DNA of 64,000 nucleotides from Kingella denitrificans ATCC 33394 (GTDB lineage Bacteria; Pseudomonadota; Gammaproteobacteria; Burkholderiales; Neisseriaceae), in the NCBI RefSeq assembly GCF_000190695.1, contig NZ_GL870929.1:1161808-1225807 (forward strand), written 5' to 3'. The translations under genes and the position numbers were made by a program. Numbering within the stretch: the first letter of the stretch is position 1; each line of letters begins with the position of its first letter. The notes beneath the pieces are model-generated. The model worked only from the letters and a program-made list of their open reading frames with translations, searched no databases and was not told where the DNA came from. Below, piece after piece: positions 49,750 through 57,275 of this stretch.

Positions 49750-50181
49750 TTATTTAATTTCCAAAACTTTAGGTTGCTGTGCAGCGTGTTGGTGTTCCGC
49801 GCCTGCATACACTTTCAGTTTTTTAATCATTGCATAACCCAAAGGGCCTTTTGGCAACATGCCTTTTACCGCTTTTTCCAAAGCACGGCCTGGGAATTTG
49901 TCTTGCATTTCGCGGAAGCTGCGCTCATAAATACCGCCGGGGAAGCCGGAGTGGCGGTAATAAGTTTTATCTTCCAGTTTGTTACCGGTTACACGCAGTT
50001 TGTCTGCATTGATCACGATGATGTAATCGCCGGTATCAACGTGCGGCGTGTATTCAGGCTTGTGTTTACCGCGCAGGCGGCTGGCAACTTCGGCTGCAAC
50101 ACGACCCAAAACTTTGTCTTCGGCATCGATCACAAACCATTCGCGTTGCACTTCATGCGGTTTCGCTGAAAAGGTTTTCAT
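49750..50181 (-). CDS. rplM: 50S ribosomal protein L13
   Basis: 143 residues from MKTFSAKPHEVQREWFVIDA; eight upstream in-frame codons are not conserved. Contains AEDKVLGRVAAEVASRLRGKHK, YYRHSGFPGGIYERSF and VKGMLPKGPLGYAMIKKLKVY. First gene of the rplM-rpsI operon, with its own consensus promoter upstream. Confidence 0.98.
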   Translation of the reverse strand: MKTFSAKPHEVQREWFVIDAEDKVLGRVAAEVASRLRGKHKPEYTPHVDTGDYIIVINADKLRVTGNKLEDKTYYRHSGFPGGIYERSFREMQDKFPGRALEKAVKGMLPKGPLGYAMIKKLKVYAGAEHQHAAQQPKVLEIK

Positions 50182-50220
50182 AGAATTTGTCCAATAAATA
50201 ATCAATAATAGAAACCATCG

Positions 50221-50249
50221 ATTCTATTAGTTTTCAGACTTGATGTCAA
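50221..50249 (-). promoter_or_regulatory. Sigma-70 promoter of rplM-rpsI
   Basis: On the minus strand, consensus TTGACA (50244-50249), a 17-nt spacer, and TAGAAT (50221-50226). It lies just beyond the 6S RNA terminator. Confidence 0.8.
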
Positions 50250-50260
50250 TGCAATCGGTG

Positions 50261-50297
50261 AAAAAACAGAAAGCCACTCTACAATAAGAAGAGTGGC
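50261..50297 (-). terminator. Terminator downstream of 6S RNA
   Basis: Stem GCCACTCT / AGAGTGGC with a 9-nt loop, then a T-rich run ending in six T on the minus strand. Confidence 0.85.
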
Positions 50298-50299
50298 AG

Positions 50300-50482
50300 A
50301 AGAACCCCGCGAATGCCGCTTGGGCGGAAGTCCGCTTGAACCTTGCAAACAAGGTGGTCGTCTCGGGTAGCTTCGGGTGCATTCTAACGAAGAGAACGCT
50401 CGCTCCTGCTACTGCTCCCGACAACCGGAGCAAACTTATTGGTTCAAGGAAATATATGCCTTCACGAACACCGCAGGGAATT
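50300..50482 (-). ncRNA. ssrS: 6S RNA
   Basis: Regulatory RNA that binds the sigma-70 RNA polymerase holoenzyme. It sits directly after zapA, its classical location. The closing stem is CCCTGCG with CGCGGGG. The apical arm pairs GGTTGTCGGG with CCCG and GACGACC, with further TAGC/GCTA pairing, and the 3' half holds the small CCTTG-TTTG-CAAGG hairpin by the central bubble. The predicted length of about 183 nt is normal. Exact ends are approximate. Confidence 0.78.
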
Positions 50483-50489
50483 TGACCGG

Positions 50490-50786
50490 TTACTTGAGTG
50501 CGCTGTCACACAGCTCAATCAGTGAATCGATTTTATGTTGGTATTCATCGTTTGGCAAGTCTTTTTTCTGTTGCGAATCATTCATTTTGAGTAAATCGTA
50601 TGTCAGATTCAACGACGCCATAATCACGATTTTTTCGGTTTCCATGCTCTGTCCGGCCTGATGGATGGTTTGAATTTTCTGATTCAACAAATCCACGGCT
50701 TTCAGCAGCGTGGCGCGTTCGTTATCAGGCGCGCCGATGGTGAACTGCCGATTAAAAATCTCAACGGTAATCTGTTCGATGCTCAT
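50490..50786 (-). CDS. zapA: Cell-division protein ZapA
   Basis: 98 residues; binds and bundles FtsZ. N-terminal domain EQITVEIFNRQFTIGAPDNER followed by a long coiled coil (LLKAVDLLNQKIQTIHQAG, then EKIVIMASLNLTYDLLK). AAGGAGAA precedes the ATG. Its ATG overlaps the stop of the coiled-coil gene by four bases, so the two are translationally coupled; 6S RNA follows. Confidence 0.95.
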   Translation of the reverse strand: MSIEQITVEIFNRQFTIGAPDNERATLLKAVDLLNQKIQTIHQAGQSMETEKIVIMASLNLTYDLLKMNDSQQKKDLPNDEYQHKIDSLIELCDSALK

Positions 50787-51748
50787 GAATTTTCTCCTTC
50801 AATCACATTTTCCTCATCCTGAACATCCGGCAAGCGGCCCAACAATGTGCGCAATTCCGCCGCGCTTTGCATCAGTACGCTGCGGTATTGCTGGTTTTGG
50901 TTGCTCAGTTGCAAAATCGTATCCTGCAGGCTGCTTTTTTCAGCTTGGAACTGCTGTTTCTGCAGGTCAAACTCTTTTTCCCGCGCCTGCAATTCCAGTT
51001 TTTGGTTTTCCGCTTCCTGCAACAAGGCTTCTTGTGCCTGCGCCTGTTGTTCCTGCAATGCCTGCTGGTGCATTTTTTTCTGCTCTTCCAATTGGTTGGT
51101 GAACGACTGCACCTGCGATTTGAGCGTATCGTTTTCTACGGCAACGTCAATCACTTCTTTCTGTAATTGGTTGAGCTGACTGATTTTCGATTCAATCTCT
51201 TGATTCAAATGATGAATCTGCTGCTCATATTGCTGATTTTGCTGCTGTTGGGTTTGCTGCTGCACATCCAATTCCTGTTGCAGGCTGCTTTGAAGCTGCT
51301 CGGCATTCTGCAAATCTTTTTTCAGCTGCTCGATTTTCTGCGAAGTTTCCGCATCTGCCGATTGAAAACGCTGTTCCTGCTCGTTCAGCTCGGAGCGGAT
51401 GGCCTGATTTCTCTCTTGCCAATCCTTTTCTTTGTTTTGAATGGTGTTTTGCAGAAAGGCGATTTGGTCGCGCAGATTCAGACGCTCGCGCTCCAACAGT
51501 TGCAGCTGGTGTTCTTGAAACTGGAGTTTTTCGCTCAATTCGTCATTGCTGCCGCTATTTTGCGCGGCCAAATCCGCAACTTTGGCGTGCTGTTCGCGCT
51601 CGGCCGCCAGCTGCCGGGTTTTCTGCTCCAACTCCTGCTGCACGCTGGCTAATTTTTGGTTCAACTGCGTATTTTCGGAACCGGTTTGTTGCAGTTTCAA
51701 AACAAGCTCTTGAATACGGCTTTCCAACTGTTTAAATGCTTGATTCAT
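50783..51748 (-). CDS. Long coiled-coil protein coupled to zapA (ZapB-like ends)
   Basis: A 321-residue protein that is almost entirely coiled coil and very rich in Gln and Glu (for example QQQTQQQQNQQYEQQ). The N-terminus (LESRIQELVLKLQQTGSENTQ) and C-terminus (AAELRTLLGRLPD) recall the short ZapB-like proteins usually encoded next to zapA, but those are about 70-100 residues, so this one would be a much lengthened version. There is no membrane segment or signal. It lies directly upstream of zapA with a 4-nt overlap. A role in Z-ring organisation is inferred from context. An internal DUS encodes KSSLQD. Confidence 0.78.
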   Translation of the reverse strand: MNQAFKQLESRIQELVLKLQQTGSENTQLNQKLASVQQELEQKTRQLAAEREQHAKVADLAAQNSGSNDELSEKLQFQEHQLQLLERERLNLRDQIAFLQNTIQNKEKDWQERNQAIRSELNEQEQRFQSADAETSQKIEQLKKDLQNAEQLQSSLQQELDVQQQTQQQQNQQYEQQIHHLNQEIESKISQLNQLQKEVIDVAVENDTLKSQVQSFTNQLEEQKKMHQQALQEQQAQAQEALLQEAENQKLELQAREKEFDLQKQQFQAEKSSLQDTILQLSNQNQQYRSVLMQSAAELRTLLGRLPDVQDEENVIEGENS

Positions 51749-51767
51749 TCAAAATCTCCGTTTTTGG

Positions 51768-51784
51768 AAGTGCAGGCTGCTTTT
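51768..51784. repeat. Single DUS between gpsA and the coiled-coil gene
   Basis: AAGTGCAGGCTGCTTTT in the 50-nt gap; unpaired, so read-through from gpsA is possible. Confidence 0.7.
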
Positions 51785-51798
51785 GGGAGTTGCTGCGG

Positions 51799-52788
51799 TT
51801 ATTCGCTTTTCGGTTCGCGCTGCATCAGCCGTTCCATCACATCGGTGGCGGCCAATTCGTTGCGCACCAGCTGGTACAGCATATCAGCGATGGGCATATC
51901 GATTTGGTGTTTGGCGGCGGCGTTGTGCACTTCTTCGATAGTGGGGACGCCTTCGGCAACGTGCCCGATTTCTTTCAGCACTTGGTGCAGGGTTTTGCCT
52001 TCCGCCAGACCCAGGCCGACTTTGCGGTTGCGCGACAATGCGCCCGTGCAGGTCAGAATCAAATCGCCCATGCCGGCCAGCCCCATCATGGTTTTGGGCT
52101 GCGCCCCCATGGCAACGGCCAATCGGGTGATTTCCGCCAAACCGCGCGTTACCAAAGCGGCACGCGCATTCAAGCCGTAACCCAATCCGTCGGACAGGCC
52201 GGTGGCAATCGCCATAATGTTTTTCACTGCACCGCCCACCGACACGCCAATCACGTCGTCATTGGCATACAGCCGCATCACGCTGCTGTTCAATTCTTGG
52301 GCGAGCTGCTGAATCCACTCGAAATTTTCAGAAGCCAGGCAGATGGCGCACGGCAGCTGTTTGGCCAACTCTTGCGCGAAGCTAGGGCCGGACAACACGC
52401 CGATTTTGGGATTGTCGGGCAATACTTCCTGCACCACTTGGAAAGTGAGCAGGCCGGTATCCAATTCGAAGCCTTTGCATGCGGTCAGGATGGGCAAATC
52501 GCCCGCGCCGTATTCTTTGAGCATTTCGATGCTGCCGCGCAAACCGACCACGGGCGTTGCCACCAGCACCAGTTGGCTGTCGTACAACGCGGTTTTCAGG
52601 TCGGCAAAAACGTTCAGGTTTTCGGGCAGCGCGAATCCCGGCAGATAACGCTCGTTTTGGCGGCTTTCCTGGATAACGCGCGCATGCTCGGCATTGTGCG
52701 TCCACATATTGACGCGGTGTCCGTGTTGGGAAAAATGGATACCGAGCGCAGTACCCCATGCACCCGTGCCGATAATGGTGATATTCAT
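51799..52788 (-). CDS. gpsA: Glycerol-3-phosphate dehydrogenase [NAD(P)+]
   Basis: Makes sn-glycerol-3-phosphate for phospholipid synthesis. It has 329 residues. NAD motif IIGTGAWGTALG, substrate-site segments SGPSFAQELAKQLPCA and the catalytic Lys in GAVKNIMAIATGLSDGLGYG, and GLAGMGDLILTCTGALSRNRKVG. AGGATAA precedes the ATG. It lies upstream of the coiled-coil and zapA genes and may share their transcript. Confidence 0.97.
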   Translation of the reverse strand: MNITIIGTGAWGTALGIHFSQHGHRVNMWTHNAEHARVIQESRQNERYLPGFALPENLNVFADLKTALYDSQLVLVATPVVGLRGSIEMLKEYGAGDLPILTACKGFELDTGLLTFQVVQEVLPDNPKIGVLSGPSFAQELAKQLPCAICLASENFEWIQQLAQELNSSVMRLYANDDVIGVSVGGAVKNIMAIATGLSDGLGYGLNARAALVTRGLAEITRLAVAMGAQPKTMMGLAGMGDLILTCTGALSRNRKVGLGLAEGKTLHQVLKEIGHVAEGVPTIEEVHNAAAKHQIDMPIADMLYQLVRNELAATDVMERLMQREPKSE

Positions 52789-52881
52789 AATTGGTTTATC
52801 CTCGCTTCTGCTTTGGCCGCCGCGATGCCTGTTCGTATTGCATCGCCCGAATTGCCGTGCATTTTATCACAAGCGGCTTTG

Positions 52882-52927
52882 AAAAAGCAGCCTGCACATT
52901 CACAAACCGGTGTGCAGGCTGCTTTTT
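52882..52927 (-). terminator. Inverted DUS pair overlapping the potI stop
   Basis: The arms AAAAAGCAGCCTGCACA and TGTGCAGGCTGCTTTTT; the right arm overlaps the stop codon of potI. Terminates the pot operon. Confidence 0.78.
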
Positions 52928-53816
52928 AGGTTGATGATGTTGCAACTGCGTCTGCCTCCGCCCGATAAGCAGCCTGCATTTCGCGTTCCCGTTTGGTCAC
53001 TTGGCGCATCATGAAGTAATTCATCACCAGCACCAGCGTGCCCACGGCGGCAATCATAATGGTTGCCAAAACGTTCATTTGCGGGTCAAGCCCCAAGCGG
53101 ATTTTGGAGAAAATCACCTGCGGCAGCGTGGACGAACCCGGGCCGGACAGGAACGATGTAATCACAAAATCGTCCAGCGACAGCGTAATACCCAGCAAAA
53201 AGCCGGAAGCAATCGCCGGCGCAATCAGCGGCAGCGTAATCACAAAAAAGATTTTCAACGGACGCGCGCCCAAATCCATGGCCGCCTCTTCCAACGACTG
53301 GTCCAACTCGGCCAACCGCGAACGGATAACGACCGTGATATAGGCCATGCACAATGTGGTGTGTCCCAGGAAAATTGTGAAAAATCCGCGGTCCAGCCAT
53401 TCCACATCATTGCCCAAAACACCTTGCAGCAAACCCTGCACTTGGATAATCAGCAGCAGCATGGACAAACCGGTAATCACATCGGGCATCACCATCGGCG
53501 CGGACACCATGCCGGCAAACAAGGTATTGCCGCGAAAGCGTTTGATGCGCGACAAGGCATATCCCGCCATCGTGCCCAACGCAACCGCCGCCAGCGAAGA
53601 CACCACGGCAATTTTCAGCGACAGCCATGCGGCGGACAAAATCTGGCTGTTATGAAGCAGTTTGCCGTACCATTGGGTGGAGAAACCGCCCCACACGGTA
53701 ACCAGTTTGGACGAATTGAACGAATACACCACCAAAACCACCAGCGGGATATACAAAAACGCCAAGCCCAAAAAAAGCATGATTTTCAAAAAGGGAGACA
53801 TTTTACCGGATTGCAT
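52926..53816 (-). CDS. potI: Putrescine ABC transporter permease PotI
   Basis: A 296-residue inner-membrane permease with six transmembrane helices. Near-identical in pattern to E. coli PotI: VVYSFNSSKLVTVWGGFSTQ, SAPMVMPDVITGLSMLLLI, the EAA loop LEEAAMDLGARPLKIFFVITLP, and SLDDFVITSFLSGPGSSTLP. Its ATG shares a base with the potH stop (TAATG). The C-terminal residues EMQAAYRAEAD are partly DUS-like. Confidence 0.93.
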   Translation of the reverse strand: MQSGKMSPFLKIMLFLGLAFLYIPLVVLVVYSFNSSKLVTVWGGFSTQWYGKLLHNSQILSAAWLSLKIAVVSSLAAVALGTMAGYALSRIKRFRGNTLFAGMVSAPMVMPDVITGLSMLLLIIQVQGLLQGVLGNDVEWLDRGFFTIFLGHTTLCMAYITVVIRSRLAELDQSLEEAAMDLGARPLKIFFVITLPLIAPAIASGFLLGITLSLDDFVITSFLSGPGSSTLPQVIFSKIRLGLDPQMNVLATIMIAAVGTLVLVMNYFMMRQVTKREREMQAAYRAEADAVATSST

Positions 53817-54778
53817 TATTTGCCTCCTTTCGCCATTTCACGGTTTTGGAAGAATTGTTCCAGCGCAATCGGAACCACCAACAGCAACACCATCACCACG
53901 GCGATGGCGGCCGCCAAAGGCCAGTTGTTCTGGTCGGAGAACGCCTGCCACATCACTTTACCAATCATCAGGTTGTCAGGCCCCCCCACCAGTTCGGGAA
54001 TCACATATTCGCCGACGGACGGGATAAACACCAGCATCGAACCGGCAATAATGCCCGATTTGGACAGGGGCAGCGTGATGGTGAAAAAGGCTTTCACAGG
54101 GTGTGCACCCAAATCTGCCGCCGCTTCCAGCAGGCGGTGGTCGAGTTTCACCAGTTGCGTATAAAGCGGCAGAATCATAAACGGCAGATAGGCGTACACC
54201 ATTACCAAATTCAGCGAAAACGCGTTATAAAACAAATCCAGCGGCTCCTGAATCCAGCCCATTTTCATTAAAAATCCGTTGATGATACCGTTGCTGCCCA
54301 ACAGGCCGATCCACGCATACACGCGCAGCAGGAACGATGTCCAGAACGGCAGCATCACCGCCATCAGCAGCGCGTTGCGGATAGACGGTTTGGCGCGCGA
54401 AATGGCGTATGCCATCGGATAGCCCAGCAGCAGGCAGATGAACGTGGTGGTCAATGCGGTTTTAATCGACAGCCAATATGTCCGCAGATAAATATTGCTG
54501 CCCTGCCCTTCATCGAAAGGATTGAGCATAGCCAGCAACGAGCTGCCGAAATCGGCAAAAATCTCTTTGTAGTTCTGCGTGACGATGTGCAGGCTGCCTT
54601 GTTCGTCAAACAGCGGGGTGAACGGCGGAATACGCACCGCCTGTTCGGCAAAGCTGATTTGAAATACGATGAAGAACGGAATCAACACCAGCACGAACAG
54701 CCAAACGAAAGGCACGCCGATAAGGAAACGCCCGCCGGGGCGCAAACGGCGTTTGATATTTTTCGGGTCAGACATCAT
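53816..54778 (-). CDS. potH: Putrescine ABC transporter permease PotH
   Basis: A 320-residue permease with six helices and the PotH pattern: PFFIVFQISFAEQAVRIPPFT, MLPFWTSFLLRVYAWIGLLG, EAA loop LEAAADLGAHPVKAFFTITLP, GSMLVFIPSVGEYVIPELVGG. Two adjacent ATG codons follow AAAGGCGG; the second (54775) is equally possible. It starts 12 nt after the potG stop. Confidence 0.93.
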   Translation of the reverse strand: MMSDPKNIKRRLRPGGRFLIGVPFVWLFVLVLIPFFIVFQISFAEQAVRIPPFTPLFDEQGSLHIVTQNYKEIFADFGSSLLAMLNPFDEGQGSNIYLRTYWLSIKTALTTTFICLLLGYPMAYAISRAKPSIRNALLMAVMLPFWTSFLLRVYAWIGLLGSNGIINGFLMKMGWIQEPLDLFYNAFSLNLVMVYAYLPFMILPLYTQLVKLDHRLLEAAADLGAHPVKAFFTITLPLSKSGIIAGSMLVFIPSVGEYVIPELVGGPDNLMIGKVMWQAFSDQNNWPLAAAIAVVMVLLLVVPIALEQFFQNREMAKGGK

Positions 54779-54790
54779 GCACCGCCTTTC

Positions 54791-55900
54791 TTAACGTGTT
54801 AAAGGCGTTGGCTGGTTTTCAGGCCAATCCAGATATACTTCGTCGCCCCAAGTCGGCGGCTCAATACCGCGCACATACCAATAAGGCGCCGGCACTTGGC
54901 TCTTGATAATGCGGCCATTGTCCATCTGCACATGGTAAATGGCGAAACTACCCAAATAGGCAATTTCCTTCACTTTGCCCTTCGCCCAGTTGTGCGTGTC
55001 GCGGTGCGCCGGTTTTTCTTTGTGCAAATCAATATCTTCTGGACGGATGGAAATCCACATGGTTTGGCCATCTTCGGCAACAAACGATTGGTCGGTGTAG
55101 ATTTTGCTCGGCAATTCAGGGCAGTCGATTAAGGCATGCACTTCGTCCTTGTGCACCAATTTCCCTTCGAAAATATTGGTCTCGCCAATGAATTCCGCCA
55201 CAAATTTGCTTTTGGGATAATCATATACGTCGGCCGGCGTGCCCACTTGCTGCAACTGGCCGTTTGACATAATCGCCACGCGGTTTGCCATGGTCATCGC
55301 TTCTTCTTGGTCGTGCGTGACCATAATGCAGGTTACGCCCACTTTTTCCAGCGTATTGACCAATTCAAACTGGGTCTGCTGGCGCAGTTTTTTATCCAGC
55401 GCACCCAAAGGCTCGTCCAACAGCAGCAATTTGGGGCGTTTCGCCAACGAACGCGCCAAGGCGACACGCTGCTGCTGGCCGCCCGATAATTGGTGCGGCT
55501 TGCGTTTGGCGTATTGCGGCATTTGAACCAAGCGCAGCATTTCGTCCACGCGGGCGGCAATTTCGTCTTTGGGAAGTTTGTCTTGTTTAAGGCCGAATGC
55601 GATATTGTCCGCCACAGTCATGTGCGGAAACAGCGCATAGCTTTGGAACATCATATTGATGGGGCGATCGTAAGGCGCCAGATGGGTAATATCTTGCCCA
55701 TCCAAGATAATTTGGCCGTCGGTCGGCTTTTCCATGCCGGCCAGCATACGCAGCAAAGTGGATTTGCCGCTGCCCGAACTGCCTAACAATGCAAAGATTT
55801 CGTGTTGGTAAATGTCTAACTCAAGCGGTTTGACAGCAAGATTATCACCGTATTTCTTTGCTAATCCTTTGATTTGCAAATAAGGTTTGGTGTCGGTCAT
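54791..55900 (-). CDS. potG: Putrescine ABC transporter ATPase PotG
   Basis: A 369-residue ATPase from MTDTKPYLQIKGLAKKYG. Walker A LLGSSGSGKST, Q-loop MMFQSYALFPHMTV, signature LSGGQQQRVALAR, Walker B LLLLDEPLGALD, H-loop VTHDQEEAMTMANRV, and a C-terminal TOBE-type domain (ISIRPEDIDLHKEKPAH). First gene of potGHI; no potF binding-protein gene is next to it. GGAG precedes the ATG. Confidence 0.93.
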   Translation of the reverse strand: MTDTKPYLQIKGLAKKYGDNLAVKPLELDIYQHEIFALLGSSGSGKSTLLRMLAGMEKPTDGQIILDGQDITHLAPYDRPINMMFQSYALFPHMTVADNIAFGLKQDKLPKDEIAARVDEMLRLVQMPQYAKRKPHQLSGGQQQRVALARSLAKRPKLLLLDEPLGALDKKLRQQTQFELVNTLEKVGVTCIMVTHDQEEAMTMANRVAIMSNGQLQQVGTPADVYDYPKSKFVAEFIGETNIFEGKLVHKDEVHALIDCPELPSKIYTDQSFVAEDGQTMWISIRPEDIDLHKEKPAHRDTHNWAKGKVKEIAYLGSFAIYHVQMDNGRIIKSQVPAPYWYVRGIEPPTWGDEVYLDWPENQPTPLTR

Positions 55901-56089
55901 GGCATACTCCAATGAAATAAAAACAGAGCTGTTTTGATTGCTTTGGACAGGTAACCTTTTGGATTTATAACAAAACCTTTGGGACTGTTTAGCGGCGTTC
56001 GGTCAGCAGCGGTATAACAAAGTAAAAGCGCGCAATTTTAGGGCAATCGTGCGCCTGGGGCAAGCATAAATCGTTCGCGTGCCTGCCTT

Positions 56090-57199
56090 TTACACAGCGC
56101 GGCGCAACGTCCATTTGATATCGTTGCCCAATATCTGCACGTCAGCGGTTTGCCATTCGGCATTCTGCTGCAAAACGGCGGGGTTTTCGGGCAACGAAAA
56201 AGCAGCCTGCGCATTGCTTCCCAATATTTTAGCAGATTGATAATACACGATTTCGTCGGCTAAGTTTTGTTGTAAAAACGCACTGTTGAGCGTGCAGCCT
56301 GCTTCGACCATCAATTCGCCGATGCCGTCTTCCGCCAGCCGCGCCAAAACATCGGGCAAAGCGATTCGGCCGTCCGCATTGGCCGCACATTGCCGCACGG
56401 ACACATTCGGATAAGCGGCAAAAAGTGCAGGCTGCTTTTGAAGCGTGAAAATCTGCGTGGCTTGCCCGTCTTGAATCATATGGCTGCTTTCGGGCGTGCG
56501 CAGGCGGCTGTCCAAGATAACGCGCAACGGCTGGCGGACGATGGGAAACTGCCGCACGTTCAGGCGCGGATTGTCGTGCAGCACCGTGCCGACTCCGGTG
56601 AGCACGGCGCAACTTTGGGCGCGCTGCCGCTGCACATCCGCCCGCGCTTCTTCGCCGGTAATCCACTGGCTCCGCCCGTCCGACAGGCCGGTTTTCCCAT
56701 CCAGGCTGGCGGCGATTTTCAGCGAAACAAACGGGCGTCGGCGTTCGATACGCGACAAAAATCCCCGATTAAGGGCACGGGCTTCATCGGCCAACAAACC
56801 GCATTGCACGCTGATACCGGCCGCTTGCAGCAGGGCAATGCCTTTGCCGGCGACCAGCGGATTCGGGTCGCCCATGGCAATCACCACGCGCGCCACGCCC
56901 GCCGCAATCAAACCTTCGGCACACGGGGGCGTTCGTCCGTGATGAGAACAGGGTTCCAGCGTGACATACGCCGTTGCGCCGCGCGCCAAATCGCCCGCCT
57001 GCCGCAACGCATGCACTTCGGCGTGTGGAAAACCAGCCTGCACATGAAACCCCTGCCCCACGATTTGCCCGCCGTGCGCAATCACACAGCCAACCCGCGG
57101 ATTGGGCGACGTGGAAAACCGTCCGAGCCATGCCAGCTCGATGGCGCGCCGCATATGCGCCGCATCCAGTTCCGAAAACTCTGAAAATAAAGCATTCAT
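56090..57199 (-). CDS. ribD: Riboflavin biosynthesis deaminase/reductase RibD
   Basis: Bifunctional enzyme of 369 residues. N-terminal deaminase with zinc ligands in HAEVHAL and EPCSHHGRTPPC; C-terminal NADPH-dependent reductase with SLKIAASLDGKTGLSDG and VEAGCTLNSAFLQQNLADEI. A DUS inside encodes TLQKQPALFAAYP at a loop, and others encode AGCTLN and QAAFSL. It stands alone among its neighbours; other rib genes are not in the window. The ribosome site is weak. Confidence 0.95.
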   Translation of the reverse strand: MNALFSEFSELDAAHMRRAIELAWLGRFSTSPNPRVGCVIAHGGQIVGQGFHVQAGFPHAEVHALRQAGDLARGATAYVTLEPCSHHGRTPPCAEGLIAAGVARVVIAMGDPNPLVAGKGIALLQAAGISVQCGLLADEARALNRGFLSRIERRRPFVSLKIAASLDGKTGLSDGRSQWITGEEARADVQRQRAQSCAVLTGVGTVLHDNPRLNVRQFPIVRQPLRVILDSRLRTPESSHMIQDGQATQIFTLQKQPALFAAYPNVSVRQCAANADGRIALPDVLARLAEDGIGELMVEAGCTLNSAFLQQNLADEIVYYQSAKILGSNAQAAFSLPENPAVLQQNAEWQTADVQILGNDIKWTLRRAV

Positions 57200-57216
57200 C
57201 GGTATTTATCCATTCC

Positions 57217-57263
57217 AAAAGCAGCCTGCACTTTGATAAAAACCAAAGTGCAGGCTGCTTTTT
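57217..57263 (-). terminator. Inverted DUS pair, terminator after secA
   Basis: The arms AAAAGCAGCCTGCACTTTG and CAAAGTGCAGGCTGCTTTTT, 13 nt past the secA stop and upstream of ribD. Confidence 0.78.
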
Positions 57264-57275
57264 ATTGCTGCGCCA

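Noticed and set aside
49750..50249. An L13 autoregulatory leader between the promoter and rplM
   Set aside because: The leader is short and AT-rich with no convincing pseudoknot or stem that I could draw.
55913..56089. A regulatory RNA or riboswitch ahead of potG
   Set aside because: I found no stable fold or known riboswitch pattern; it is probably just the promoter region.
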